Assembly: GCA_946122785.1 (NCBI GenBank)
Contig: CAMGYJ010000006.1
Span: 54,270,066 to 54,334,065, forward strand
Direction: 5' to 3'
DNA: 64,000 nt
Origin: Linum tenue
Lineage: Eukaryota > Streptophyta > Magnoliopsida > Malpighiales > Linaceae
The translations under genes and the position numbers were made by a program. A model generated the notes under the pieces. The model had not been told where the DNA came from. It was given only the letters and a program-made list of their open reading frames with translations, and did no database searches. This document shows positions 9,783 through 20,115 of the stretch, one piece after another (position 1 is the first letter of the stretch; each line of letters starts with the position of its first letter).

Positions 9783-11860
9783 CGCCCCCGCAAGATGGTG
9801 ACGGGAACGACACCAATCTTGGACCGAAGAAGTTGAAAACGAGTAATGGGCAGGGGCTTGGTCAGCGAGTCCGCGAGCTGGAAGGCAGTGGGAATATGCT
9901 GAATTTGGAGCTGCCGTGATTGGACAAGATCCCGAACAAACAAGTAATCAAGAGCAAGATGCTTCATACGAGAGTGATGGATGGGATTAGCCGAGAAGTT
10001 TACAGCACCGAGATTGTCACAGTAGATAGTTGGAGGAGTAGAAATCGGATGATGAAGCTCGTGAAGAAGGTTCTGTAGCCATAGAAGCTCCGACGTGGCG
10101 TGCGCTAGAGCTCGATACTCGGCCTCAGTGCTGGACCGAGCAACGGATCGCTGTTTCTTTGATTTCCAAGAAAGAAGAGTGCCGCCATAGTAGATGAGAA
10201 AGGCCATAGTGGAAGTGCGATCATTGGGATCGCCAGCCCAATCGGAATCAGCGAACGCCACAAGAGACGGATTGGGTGTCGAGGCAAGGCGGAGATCGAG
10301 ATGAGCTGTACCTTTCAAGTAGCGAAAAAGCCGCTTAACATGTTGCCAATGCAGCTGCGTAGGAGCGTGCATGAACTGAGAGAGCTTATTGACGGCGAAG
10401 GCGATATCTGGGCGGGTGCAGAGGAGATACTGCAATGAACCAACAGCCTGTTTATATAGGGTCACATCAGCAGGAGGTGAGCCATCAACTAGCAAGAGCT
10501 TGGCGGTGGAGGACAGCGGAGTGGGAGCAGGATGCGAGTCAGCCATGCCAAATCGGGTGAGAACGTCGGACACATACTTTTGTTGAGAGAGAAGGAACCC
10601 GGTAGATGTCGGTAAAACTTCAATACCAAGAAAATAATGGACAGGCCCGAGGGTCTTGAGGGAAAAACGAGCAGCCAATCGAGCCTGGAATTGTGCAAGA
10701 GCAGTAGCATCATTACCGGTAAGTAGAAGATCGTCGACGTAAACCAGAAAGTACATGGTGACACCGTCCTTGTGGTAAATGAACAAAGAGGCATCGGATT
10801 TGGACTTCACAAATCCTTCCTCTTGAAGAAACCCGGACAAAGCTATATACCAAGAACGAGGCGCCTGTCTTAGGCCATAGATGGGCCTGGTCAAACAACA
10901 AACATGATCAGGATGCTTCGGATCACGGAAGCCTGGGGGCTGGGTCATAAAAACCGTCTCGTGCAAAGAGCCTTGAAGAAAGGCGTTGTTGACGTCGAAC
11001 TGCAGAATCGGCCAGTGATGAGATAGAGCAATGGAAAAGACAGTCCGAATGGTGACGGGCTTCAGAACCGGGCTGTAAGTATCATGAAAGTCGATGCCCA
11101 GACGTTGAGAAAACCCTTTAGCCACCAACCGGGCTTTAAACCGTTCAATAGAACCATCGGGGCGACGTTTGATACAAAAAATCCACCTGCAGCCAACAAT
11201 ATTAAAACCAACAGGACGCGGAACAAGTTTCCACGAGTGATTAGCTAGCAAAGCCTTGATTTCGGCCCTCATTGCCGCGTTCCACCGCGGGTCAGCAAGA
11301 GCCTGCTTGACCGAAGTAGGCTCAACATCCAGAGTAACAGCCTGTGAGAGAAATAGTTTCTTGGGTCGGAAAATACCGTGCTGGCTGCGAGTGACGGGCC
11401 GATGAGCAGGCTTAACCGGAGGTGGAGGGAGTTGATTGTTTTGTTGAGAAGAGGAAGCCCTGGGGACCGCAGCTGCTGGGGACGTGAGGTGATGTGGAGC
11501 CGTGCCGGGGAGTGGAGGAACGAGCGGGGCAGAAGAATGAGAAGGCGGGGCAGGTGAGATGGAATAAACAGTGACAGGGGGAGTAGTAGTGGCAACCCAG
11601 GTTGGCGGATCATAGGTGGGATCTGAAGGGGAAGAGAGACCAGGAAAAACAGACTCGTCGAACTGGACATGGCGAGACGTGTAGATGCGATGGGTAACGG
11701 GATCATAACAATGATAGGCGCTTTGAGTGACGGAGTAACCCAAGAAGATGCAACGACGGGAGCGAGGTTCTAATTTATGGGCAGAGTAGGGGCGGAGCCA
11801 TGGGTAACATAAACAACCGAACACCCGCAGTTTGAGATAGTTTGGAGTCTCATTAAACAA
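9764..11860 (-). CDS. Copia pol, integrase end, RT and RNase H (698 codons)
   Basis: This frame opens with the C-terminal integrase block (LRVFGCLCYP, CIFLGYS) and a serine/proline-rich spacer. A complete RVT_2 reverse transcriptase follows, with WNAAMRAEIKAL, RWIFCIKR, FKARLVAKGFSQ, LQFDVNNAFLQGSL and the catalytic YVDDLLLTGND. RNase H of the copia kind ends it (FADSDWAGD, ARSSTEAEYRALA, IYCDNLGAV). The stop lies just inside the 3' LTR. No internal stop is present, so this half could still be functional. It begins in a different frame from gag-integrase, and the shift near 11865 looks like a one-base mutation rather than a programmed signal. Confidence 0.92.
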   Translation of the reverse strand: MFNETPNYLKLRVFGCLCYPWLRPYSAHKLEPRSRRCIFLGYSVTQSAYHCYDPVTHRIYTSRHVQFDESVFPGLSSPSDPTYDPPTWVATTTPPVTVYSISPAPPSHSSAPLVPPLPGTAPHHLTSPAAAVPRASSSQQNNQLPPPPVKPAHRPVTRSQHGIFRPKKLFLSQAVTLDVEPTSVKQALADPRWNAAMRAEIKALLANHSWKLVPRPVGFNIVGCRWIFCIKRRPDGSIERFKARLVAKGFSQRLGIDFHDTYSPVLKPVTIRTVFSIALSHHWPILQFDVNNAFLQGSLHETVFMTQPPGFRDPKHPDHVCCLTRPIYGLRQAPRSWYIALSGFLQEEGFVKSKSDASLFIYHKDGVTMYFLVYVDDLLLTGNDATALAQFQARLAARFSLKTLGPVHYFLGIEVLPTSTGFLLSQQKYVSDVLTRFGMADSHPAPTPLSSTAKLLLVDGSPPADVTLYKQAVGSLQYLLCTRPDIAFAVNKLSQFMHAPTQLHWQHVKRLFRYLKGTAHLDLRLASTPNPSLVAFADSDWAGDPNDRTSTMAFLIYYGGTLLSWKSKKQRSVARSSTEAEYRALAHATSELLWLQNLLHELHHPISTPPTIYCDNLGAVNFSANPIHHSRMKHLALDYLFVRDLVQSRQLQIQHIPTAFQLADSLTKPLPITRFQLLRSKIGVVPVTILRGRDKDSS
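9783..9793 (-). other. Polypurine tract
   Basis: TTGCGGGGGCG on the minus strand lies directly before the 3' LTR. This is the usual copia plus-strand DNA primer. Confidence 0.75.
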
Positions 11861-13863
11861 GGCATAGAATGGAAGGTGCCACGGAGAGAGGAGGAGGGAA
11901 GGCGATTGATGAGATAGGTAGCAGTTTGAAAAGCATGAGACCAGTAACGAAGTGGAAGGTTGGCAGTATGCAAAAGGGCGAGACCAGTTTCAACTATGTG
12001 TCTATGTTTGCGTTCGGCGAGGCCATTGTGCTGAGGAGTGTGTGGAGGAGTTAATAGGTGAGTAATGCCATGTATTTGGAGGAAAGAACATAGTTTCTGG
12101 AATTCACCACCACCGTCACTATAAATACGCCGAATTGAGGTATGAAAATAATTTTCGATCATTGTTTTGTAAGTGGTGAAAACATGATGAACATCAGATT
12201 TACGGCGAAGAGGATAAAGCCAGGTGTATCGAGAAAAATGATCAACAATGACGAGATAATATGTGTAATGGTCATGAGAAACAATGGGAGAAGGTCCCCA
12301 AACATCCATATATAATAAATCAAATGGACGAGAACTAGTGAGACTTGAAACGGAGAAAGGCAGTTTGTGGCTTTTATGAAGAGAACACGAGTCACACAAA
12401 GAAGAACATGTAGAAGAAATAACTGGTAGAGACTGATTACGCATTACGCGAGAAAGGAGCTTGGCATGAGGATGTCCCAACCGGTTGTGCCAGACCGTAG
12501 AAGAGAGCCGGGTTGTAGCGGTTAAGGCAAGACGAACAGGAGGAGAATCCGCGGGCAGCTCGTAAACATCACCTCTATTCCGGCCTTGCAGCAGGTGCGC
12601 CCCCGTGGCTAGATCCTTCACAACAAAAAAATCAGAAAAGAATTCCACAGACACCGGGTTAGACTTACACAGCTGGGCAACAGAAAGAAGACGACGTTTG
12701 ATAGCAGGCACACGTAAAACATTATGGAGATGCAAACGTGTCATAGGAGATGATAAATGAGAGTTGCCAACATGTGTAATAATCAGACCTGACCCATCGC
12801 CGATGAGGACTTCATCCGGACCACTGTAATCGGTATATAGAGAGAGATTACCAAGATCGGGGGTCATGTGATTCGTAGCAGCAGAATCGACCAACCAACC
12901 GGATGATGAAGAAGAGCCAGCGGTAGTATGATGAGCCTGGGGGCGCCCGCGAATGCGGTAGCAGTCTTTGGCGGAGTGACCAGGGCGATCACAGAACTGA
13001 CATTGCAGGCGTGGCCTGCCGAGGAGAGACGGAGCAGCAGAACCGGGCATATAACCGGCGGACGCACGAGAGGAAGAAGGACCGCGCGACTGGCGAGGAC
13101 TATCATCGCGAGGAGGGTAAGAATCAGACCCATAGGATGAATAACTGGGGGATTGGCGGCGAGACCCACCAGGTGAGCGGCCATAATTACGCCCCCGAGT
13201 GGAAGAAAAGGCTGTAGTAGGAGCCTGATGAGAAGGGCGAATAGTGACCAGGTCTGCTTCAAAGTCCACAAGCCGATCATGAAGATCTTCTATAGCAATG
13301 GGAGTGTCCCTAGCGCGAATGGCAGCGGAGAGATGGCCATATTCCTCGCGAAGGCCACGAAGAATATGAAGAATAAGATCCTCATCAGAAACCGGTGCAT
13401 TGATCAGGGCAAGTTCAGCGGCGGTCGTGCGCTGTGCCTGTAGATAAACCGAGACAGGTCGGTTGCCTTGAGCCTCTTTGCCAAGTTTTTCCTTCAGATT
13501 GATAACACGCTGATGGGATTGATTGGCAAACATACGTTCTAGTATAGTCCATGCCTGACGAGAATCGGTGGCTGCAGAAACATAGGGGGCAACGACGGGA
13601 GTCACCGAGGCAAGAATAGAGTGAAGCAGCAGCTGATCTTGTCTGTACCAGCGACGACGATCAGCAGCAGGAGCATCAGCAGTAGGAGCTGGATGCGTGC
13701 CATCCAGGAATTTGAGGAGGTCGAGACCGCGAAGGAGGGTGAGAAGCTGGGCGCGCCAGGTTGGAAAATTGTCGCCGGTGAGTTTGGTGGGTAGCTGAGA
13801 AGCCGGGTTCAGTGTGATGATGGTGTTGGCTTCGTCGAGGTTAATGACTGTTTCGCCAGACAT
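11770..13863 (-). CDS. Copia gag, protease and integrase (697 codons)
   Basis: The start MSGETVINLDEANT at 13863 lies about 170 bases after the PBS. Domains in order: UBN2-type gag (residues about 30-190), a serine/arginine-rich stretch, one zinc knuckle CQFCDRPGHSAKDC near residue 288, aspartic protease with WLVDSAATNHM near residue 323, the pre-integrase zinc-binding HNRLGHPHAK...CDSC, and the integrase core with MDVWGPS, IYSDGGGEF and LAERKHRH (D, D, E). The catalytic residues of protease and integrase are present. The last about 30 codons are out of frame relative to pol and should be ignored. Confidence 0.92.
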   Translation of the reverse strand: MSGETVINLDEANTIITLNPASQLPTKLTGDNFPTWRAQLLTLLRGLDLLKFLDGTHPAPTADAPAADRRRWYRQDQLLLHSILASVTPVVAPYVSAATDSRQAWTILERMFANQSHQRVINLKEKLGKEAQGNRPVSVYLQAQRTTAAELALINAPVSDEDLILHILRGLREEYGHLSAAIRARDTPIAIEDLHDRLVDFEADLVTIRPSHQAPTTAFSSTRGRNYGRSPGGSRRQSPSYSSYGSDSYPPRDDSPRQSRGPSSSRASAGYMPGSAAPSLLGRPRLQCQFCDRPGHSAKDCYRIRGRPQAHHTTAGSSSSSGWLVDSAATNHMTPDLGNLSLYTDYSGPDEVLIGDGSGLIITHVGNSHLSSPMTRLHLHNVLRVPAIKRRLLSVAQLCKSNPVSVEFFSDFFVVKDLATGAHLLQGRNRGDVYELPADSPPVRLALTATTRLSSTVWHNRLGHPHAKLLSRVMRNQSLPVISSTCSSLCDSCSLHKSHKLPFSVSSLTSSRPFDLLYMDVWGPSPIVSHDHYTYYLVIVDHFSRYTWLYPLRRKSDVHHVFTTYKTMIENYFHTSIRRIYSDGGGEFQKLCSFLQIHGITHLLTPPHTPQHNGLAERKHRHIVETGLALLHTANLPLRYWSHAFQTATYLINRLPSSSLRGTFHSMPCLMRLQTISNCGCSVVYVTHGSAPTLPIN

Positions 13864-14022
13864 GTTTGAAGCAGAGGACTGATGGGGAAGAATCGCAGGA
13901 GAAGAATGGCAGGGAAGATATTTCCAGAAAGAAGGTAACGAACTTGATAGAGATAGAGAAGAGAGAAGAAAGAATTTTGATTCAGATTTTTAGGAGAAGA
14001 GGTTAAGGAAATCGGAGCCCTA

Positions 14023-14034
14023 GCTCTGATACCA
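14023..14034 (-). other. Primer-binding site, tRNA-iMet type
   Basis: TGGTATCAGAGC on the minus strand, with no spacer to the LTR end at 14035. It is complementary to the 3' end of initiator tRNA-Met, the usual copia primer. Confidence 0.9.
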
Positions 14035-14207
14035 TGTAATTGGCTGGAATTGGTGATTTGTATTGAATAGGAGATTGGTTTAAATATACCAATCTCTACA
14101 ACAGAACCACTACTCACATAGCTACAAAGAGGATAACAACCCATCCACTACAGCACTAATTACATAAAGTAAATGGAAAATAATTAATCTAAGAAGAGTC
14201 CTTATCA
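14035..14207 (-). repeat. 5' LTR of the 173-bp-LTR copia
   Basis: It reads TGATAAGG...AATTACA on the minus strand. A TATATTTA box lies at 14088-14081 on the minus strand and could position transcription. Confidence 0.95.
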
Positions 14208-15435
14208 AGGTGGTACGAGTCCAATTACCATTCGCTACAAGTGCTTCAACCTCACGTCGCATAGTTACGTGCCACTCCTTGTATTTACAGCTTGATGAAA
14301 ATATCGTGGCTCAATGTGAAGACTAACCGCTATAAGGAATGCATAATGGGAAGAAGAAAAGTGACTATACCCGACATATTGCTCCAAAGAATAATGTATG
14401 CGTGATAAATGCGCTCAACCAGGGATATGAGTGTCGTATCCCTCGAGATGAACTACCAGACGTGAGACACAATCACCTCTCACAGAGAGGTGCCGCTAGC
14501 AGCCATGAGGGAGACATAGACTGGTCTTCCATAGGACTGTTGGTGATGGAGACTCACCTTGCTCCACAACAGATGAAGGAGACTCACCCCTTTTCATATT
14601 AGCCGTGAAGAGCGGGCACTCCAAATTCACAACCATTATATTTCTGCACATGCTTGACCTGACCACCATATTGAGTTTGAACTTGGTTGAAGAAAAGAAG
14701 GAGATATCGAGCAACCTCAAACTTGTATTTCAGCAAATAAATCCAATATGATCATCCACGATAGTGAGAAAATAATGTGCCCCACTAAAAGAAGCTTGTT
14801 TATAACCACCTCAAATATCCACGTGAAGAAGCTCAAAACCCAACTGAGTTTTAATAGAACTAGCCAAGAAGGGAAGAAAAGTTTGCTTGGTCAGTAGACA
14901 AGAGGGGCACAAATCCTTATTTTTTAAATTAAAAGACTAGAAATATAAGGTTGTAACATCAAAAGTTTTGCTGAGGTGGGATGGCCAAGTCTTGTGTGCC
15001 AAACCGCCAACTGTCAAACTCCCTAGTGTGCGCTGAAAGCCACTAGATGATCACCTTCAAACACACACAGGTAGTATAACCCATCAACGTACTTCCCCAC
15101 CCCAATTATCTTCTTTGAGTACAAGTCTTGAATGGCACAAAAATTACCAATAAAATGTATCGTGATTGAATGATCCGCTGAGATGACTGACTGATAGCAT
15201 ATTGCACTGAAAATCTAGAACATATAAGATACAACGAGGAACTAATCCATTCAATAATTTAGTCAAGCCAATTTCACGAACTGGAACACCTTTTCCATTA
15301 GGAATCGTGACCATTAAGGGTGAGTGAGTCTCCACCTCACCATCAAACAAAGATCGACTTTTAGAAATATGTTCATTGCAACTAGAATCGATGACCCATG
15401 TATCATGGAAGGAAAGAACACTACATTCGAGGTTT
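14208..15435 (-). pseudogene. Copia remnant, protease, pre-integrase, integrase start and RT start
   Basis: Reading leftwards on the minus strand: DTWVIDSSCNEHIS is the copia protease active site with its Asp. GKGVPVREIGLTKL and CNMLSVSHLSGSF are typical post-active-site blocks. Then come KDLYSKKIIG, VWHTRLGHP (pre-integrase) and HVDI/GGYKQASFSGAHYFLTI, the first integrase Asp region. The integrase then decays. Next to the inserted copia, MRREVEALVANGNW is the start of RT. Several stops and frame changes are present. It is interrupted on the right by the LTR element at 15436. Confidence 0.82.
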
Positions 15436-15790
15436 TGTGAGAACCCCGCTTCTAGGGATTCTCGATACTGATCTTCGGCACCCGTGAGATTAGGATTTTG
15501 GATTGAGATTAGTGATTTAGATGAGAACAACATAATAGAATTGGGAATCGGCCGATGCCTTGGATTATGAGAGAATAGAAATTAGGAGTTGAGAGGATAA
15601 ACTAGGGTTTAGGAGATTCTTCTTAATATTGTTCTTGACTGATTATGACGTAAACCCAAAGTACATATTTATAGGGAAATACTGGAAAACGCTAATAATA
15701 ATCCTAATACGACTAAATCTCTACTAACCATAATTATAGTTATCCTACCTAATATAATAATAGAAACTCCAAATAAATGTGTTTATGACA
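15436..15790 (-). repeat. 3' LTR of the non-autonomous LTR element
   Basis: Close match to 17269-17623, with a handful of substitutions by eye and the same length. Confidence 0.93.
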
Positions 15791-17227
15791 ATCCATCCCC
15801 CTTGAAAACAACCTTGACCTCAAGGTTGTAGTTGACTTCTACCTCCTTGAGCTTCCGCTTTCTTCGTTTCCAATTTTGCTCGATCCTTTGAATGAACTCT
15901 TCACACGGAACGCTCACTCTCTTTGTTTCTTCTCCAGCCATGTGACACATGTCACGTTCTCCATAGCCGAACAATTCTTCTTTCTTTTCGAATTCCACGA
16001 AATAAGAATCGGAGAATTGTTCTTCCTTGTGCTCTAGCTTGAGGTCTTCAAGGAAATGCCCCCTAAATTCCTCCATGGACATGGTGGTGAAAATTAGTTC
16101 TTTTGGGCTCCATTCTTCTCCAAAGTGGTTTGGATTAAGTTTACTTGAAAGCCCAATAGCTAATCCTTGAAGCCCATCTTTCTTTTCCTTCATGTTTGGT
16201 TCCTGTAAAATGAACCCAACAAGATAGTATTAATGGCCAAAATCTTCCTTGGAATCTCGGCCCACTTTCTTTTCTCAAAAGGCCAAGCATGAAATAAATT
16301 TCTATCCCACTCTTAAGCTCATTCGGCAGGCCCATTTCAACTCGGCCCAAAGAGGAAATTTGATGTTTTAGTTGTGCTCCCTGGCTCAAATATTTCGGCT
16401 CAAACGTCCATTCCTCCTCAATTGCTGCTAGCCCGTGCCTCTGCTCCCCTTCCTCAACACATGAGCCCGCTCCGCTTGGCCCATCAGCATAGAAGACTCG
16501 AACAGCTTGGCCCAATCTCTCACGCACTGCGGCCCTAGGGTTAGCAAGAGAAGAGACACGACCGCCGTCATCATTCTTCGAACCCTTCTTCGCCCAATCC
16601 CGCCGACGACACAGAGGCCCGCCAGCCTCCTTCTTTTTCACCGCGACTCCCCTCCCGGCGACGATCCGCCCAACAGACTACACGGCGAGCCGCGCGCATC
16701 CAGCCGAGTCTCTTCTTCCGGCTCCTTCTTTGTCTTTTCGACGACCGACGCTACCCCGCCTGGCGCCGTCATCTTCCTCGCGTCCTCCTCTGCTGCTGCC
16801 CGACGACCCAGAGGTTCCGCCGTCTCCGATGTTACCTTTGCCTCCTCGACGATCGACGACACAACTAGAATCGTCGTCATTTGGACGACCCGAGTTGCAG
16901 CGCCGATCTCGTGCTCCGCTTCCCGATCCGCCCTCTTTAGTTTCAGCCCCGACGAAGACTCGAGCAGCTGCACTGGGGTTTCCTTCCTCGGCAACTCGGT
17001 GGTGATCACCACAGGCTACGGTTGTTCTAGGATTTCGGCAGCGGCTTCGACGGGTAGGGAAACGGCTCGTGATGATGGAGATGGCGGCGCCATCGCAAGC
17101 CCAGGGGAAACGCCGACCGCATCTCTAGTCGGAGGCTTGGCGGTGCTAAAATCGCTTCTGTTGAGTTGGCTAGCCTTACTTTGAGCCGTCGTGTTATTTC
17201 TTCGATCGACAGTTCGAAGCTTGACAT
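15783..17227 (-). pseudogene. Unrecognised broken ORF inside the non-autonomous LTR element
   Basis: On the minus strand a coding-like stretch starts MSSFELSIEEITRRLK at 17227, soon after the PBS, and passes through at least four frames (17227-17027, 17012-16638, 16641-16141, 16193-15783). It ends LEVKVVFKGDGLS at the purine tract. The composition is rich in Arg, Glu and Ala at the start, with a KRRKRKLKE basic cluster near the end. I recognise no gag, protease or polymerase domain. The position is that of a gag, so a diverged or captured protein gene, now broken, is possible. The middle (about 16500-17200) is clearly more GC-rich than the flanks and is also partly open on the plus strand. 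Confidence 0.45.
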
Positions 17228-17250
17228 AGTTTCAGTACGAGTGCCTGCAA

Positions 17251-17266
17251 CCGGACTCTGATACCA
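17251..17266 (-). other. Primer-binding site of the non-autonomous element
   Basis: TGGTATCAGAGTCCGG on the minus strand, separated from the LTR by AT. It matches tRNA-iMet in its first 11 bases. Confidence 0.85.
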
Positions 17267-17268
17267 AT

Positions 17269-17623
17269 TGTGAGAACCCCGCTTCTAGGAATTCTCGATA
17301 CTGATCTTCGGCACCCGTGAGATTGGGATTTAGGGTTGAGATTAGGGATTTAGATGAGAAGAACAGAATAGAATTGGGAATCGGTCGATGCCTTGGATTA
17401 GGAGAGAATAGAAATTAGGAGTTGAGAGGATAAACTAGGGTTTAGGAGATTCTTCTTAATATTGTTCTTGACTGATTATGACGTAAACCCAAAGTACATA
17501 TTTATAGGGAAATACTGGAAAACCCTAATAATAATCCTAATACGACTAAATCTCTACTAACCATAATTATAATTATCCTACCTAATATAATAATAGAAAC
17601 TCCAAATAAATGTGTTTATGACG
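17269..17623 (-). repeat. 5' LTR of the non-autonomous LTR element
   Basis: It contains a TATA-like CTATAAATA at 17507-17499 (minus strand), a plausible promoter. The PBS follows at 17266. Confidence 0.93.
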
Positions 17624-18077
17624 GGTTTCTTTTAGGTTGAGGCGAAGTTGATGGGCTGGCGGAGAGGAAAGCCTTGAGTTGTGCAACTTGAGTTGCGGAC
17701 AAACCAGGTATGAGATTCTAGTGAGCCTTCAGCCGCTGCTGTCGAGCTGGATTCCTCCTTCGTAGTTTGTCACCCCTTTTTCACTTGTCATCAGTGTGAG
17801 CTGGCCATCCGATAAGTTCACAACAAGTAGCCTTATAGTGGCCCGGCTTCTCACAATGAGTTCAAAAGTGACATCCTTCAGGGGTTCGTTCAAAAGTGAC
17901 ATCCTTCAGGGGTTCCTTGAGAGGAACGCGGCAGCTTCTGTGCGCGTGCAAAGTTCATTGGAAATAATACGTTGTTGCTCATCATTGGCAATAACATGAT
18001 AAGCCCCGCTTAATGTGAGCATAGGCTTTAGTGAGTGAAGATGAGTGTGTACTGTAGAGAACTCTCATCATTTAGGC
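17624..18077 (-). pseudogene. Copia remnant, gag C-terminus with zinc knuckle
   Basis: On the minus strand TLSGAYHVIANDEQQR matches the end of the UBN2 gag domain. HCEKPGHYKATCCELIGWP is a zinc knuckle that has lost its first Cys pair spacing. The fragment sits between the non-autonomous LTR element and the plus-strand copia and is continuous in sense with 23103-23339 upstream. It contains a 28-bp perfect tandem duplication at 17860-17915. Confidence 0.72.
17860..17915. repeat. 28-bp perfect tandem duplication
   Basis: The unit GTTCAAAAGTGACATCCTTC plus 8 bases occurs twice in direct contact (17860-17887, 17888-17915) inside the old gag. It shifts the gag frame and adds to its decay. Confidence 0.85.
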
Positions 18078-18373
18078 TATTGGACCTGTGCGAGACACAG
18101 CCCACGTCCACACATGCGGCCCATGCAAGGCCTTTCTCTGCGGCCATTCATGTACCATACGTGGACAAGGATTGCGACACTATAACCCTAGTTGATAGTT
18201 GTAGGGGTTATAAAAGCAATGTACACGGCTATGGCTGATACACACCAATAACCTAATAACAACAGTAGCTGGAGAGATTCCAACTCTCCCGTGGATTAGT
18301 CCCGACTCGTCGGGGATACCACGTTAAATCGTTGTCTTCCTTATTTTCATCACGCGTTTCACTCGTTTTCTCA
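18078..18373 (+). repeat. 5' LTR of the plus-strand copia
   Basis: It starts TA instead of the usual TG. This boundary is chosen because only it yields the matching TAGGC duplication. A TATAAAAG box is at 18209-18216. Confidence 0.92.
18209..18216 (+). promoter_or_regulatory. TATA box in the 5' LTR
   Basis: TATAAAAG, conserved at 22938-22945 in the 3' LTR. It is well placed to start the genomic RNA about 30 bp downstream. Confidence 0.7.
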
Positions 18374-18385
18374 TGGTATCAGAGC
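18374..18385 (+). other. Primer-binding site, tRNA-iMet type
   Basis: TGGTATCAGAGC directly follows the 5' LTR. Confidence 0.92.
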
Positions 18386-18411
18386 AGTAGGTTCAGGACC
18401 ACTGTTTCAAG

Positions 18412-20115
18412 ATGGCTGGCGAAGAATCTGATGGAAGCATCCCTCATGCTACGCAGATGAAGCCAGAGGGCGGCACCAGCAACCTGCCGCCAGCATATTA
18501 CCTTCACAATTCAGATGGGCCTGGTCAGATGCTGGTCGGCGACATCCTCACAGCTTCCAACTATGGAGAATGGGTTCTAGACATGAAGGACTCATTAATC
18601 GCAAAGAACAAGTACGCGTTCGTGGATGGCACGCTCGCTAAGCCTACTAATCCAGAGCATAGGGATGCTTGGGTTCGTTGTGACGCTATGATCAAAGGTT
18701 GGCTTAAGACAACCATGAATAAAGAGATCCGCAGCAGTGTACGATTCGCGGAGACATCAAGAGAAATTTGGGACGATTTGCGGAGTCGTCTTGGGCAAGG
18801 GAATGCATCCCGAGCCTATGAGATCCGCCGATTGGTCAGCCTGCTTCAACAAGAGAAACATACAGTTTCTGCCTTCTATACCAAGCTGCGCTCCTTGTGG
18901 GAAGAGTCGACATCAATCTCGCCGACACCGATATGCACTTTTGGTAACTGCACGTGGGACGTATCACGTCGCATTCGTGAGCAGTAAGAAAGCTCGCGCC
19001 TCTTCGATTTTCTGATGGGACTGGATGATGCATTCTCAACTGTACGCACCCAAGTCCTCGCCATGAAACCAACACCTACGTTGGCGGAATCTTTTAATAT
19101 CACCCTGAACGAAGAACAGCAACGACTAATCTCACAAAGTCGCAGGCCCACAACAGAAGCAGCCGCATTTGCGGCCCGTGGTGAGGGCGACAGAGGAACT
19201 CAACGTGGAGGACGAGATAGACCAAGGTGTAGTTACTGCCAAAAATTGGGACACACTAGAGAAGTATGCTATCAATTAAATGGCTATCCGCCACGTGAGC
19301 CTCGTGACAAAGCAAATGATCAACAACAGCAACGACGTCCACGAGCCGCGGGGGAAGGACATGCACGTGAAAGAGATAGGGAGCCACGTGCAGCTCAGGT
19401 TGAGCACGAGAAGAATGACACAAGCCCCGTGCCTGGTTTCACCCTCGCACAGCTTGAGCAACTCAGGCAGTTCTTTGGACATCCGGGCAAAGGCGCAGAT
19501 GATCCTGCCGCTAATCTAGCAGGTATGTTTTCTATGGAATCTGAATGGTTGCTTGATTCAGGATGCAATGAGCATATCACTATGGATGATTATATATTGA
19601 CAAATAAAGTGAGACATGAGAATGGGCAACCGGTTCGAATTCCCAATGGGGCTAGCATACCCTTTGCACATATTGGGAGTGTGGAATTACAGTCGGGTCT
19701 CACTCTTGAGCGCGTGTTGCACGTGCCAGAGTTTCGGTGCAATCTCATCTCGGTAAGTCATTTCACAAGAGATAATAAAGTTGCATTGATTTTTCTCGAC
19801 AATTTTTACGTTATTCAGGACTTACTCTCCAAGAAGTTGATTGGGAAGGGTGAGTTACGCGATGGGCTCTATTATTTGAAGCTGTTTGGTGGTAGCTGAG
19901 TGCAAGCTTGTGCAGCAAAACAGCGGAGTAAGGTGTCGGATGAGTTATGGCATGCAAGACTGGGGCATCCATCTTCTGGAAAACTGAATCTATTGCGTTC
20001 AACACTTGATATTACTTTTGTTTCTAATAAGCTTTGTGACTCTTATTCTCGAGCCAAACAAAGTAGACAACCTTTCCCGTCCAGTGGGATTAGAACCAAA
20101 CATTGTTTGATTTGA
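18412..20115 (+). pseudogene. Copia gag, protease and pre-integrase, with two in-frame stops
   Basis: The frame starts MAGEESDGSIPHATQ at 18412. The UBN2 gag domain runs from about residue 40 to 220 (ASNYGEWVLDMKDSL, SREIWDDLRSRL, YTKLRSLWEE). A TAA at 18985-18987 interrupts it in frame, and FLMGLDDAF continues it. The zinc knuckle is CSYCQKLGHTREVC, and the protease active site WLLDSGCNEHIT has its Asp. A second in-frame TGA lies at 19897-19899, before the pre-integrase HARLGHPSSGKL. The frame ends at 20115, and pol continues one frame over from about 20103. Single-base changes explain all three breaks. Confidence 0.9.

Larger units (their letters stand above)
9610..14207 (-). mobile_element. 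Complete Ty1/copia retrotransposon with 173-bp LTRs
   Basis: LTRs of 173 bp (9610-9782 and 14035-14207) start TG and end CA and differ at only 2 positions, so insertion was recent. The primer-binding site TGGTATCAGAGC (initiator tRNA-Met type) directly abuts the 5' LTR at 14034-14023. A polypurine tract TTGCGGGGGCG abuts the 3' LTR. The inside encodes gag, protease, integrase, RT and RNase H in copia order in two long frames, broken by one small indel near 11865. The LTRs are short for a copia element. The 5 bases on each side (ATGGC, AGGTG) do not match, so no target duplication is visible. Confidence 0.95.
15436..17623 (-). mobile_element. Non-autonomous LTR retrotransposon (LARD/TRIM-like), 2.2 kb
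   Basis: Two 355-bp LTRs (15436-15790, 17269-17623) flank a 1.5-kb interior with no RT, integrase or protease. A 5-bp target duplication GGTTT lies at 15431-15435 and 17624-17628. PBS TGGTATCAGAGTCCGG (tRNA-Met type) is 2 bases from the 5' LTR. A purine tract CAAGGGGGATGGAT precedes the 3' LTR. The 5' LTR ends TG/CG instead of TG/CA, by one mutation. All replication proteins would have to come from another element. It sits inside the protease-to-gag part of the old copia remnant. Confidence 0.93.

Noticed and set aside
16507..17184. A 225-codon plus-strand frame inside the non-autonomous LTR element
   Set aside because: It is antisense to the PBS-to-polypurine direction, overlaps open frames on the other strand, and is explained by high GC content. 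No domain is visible.
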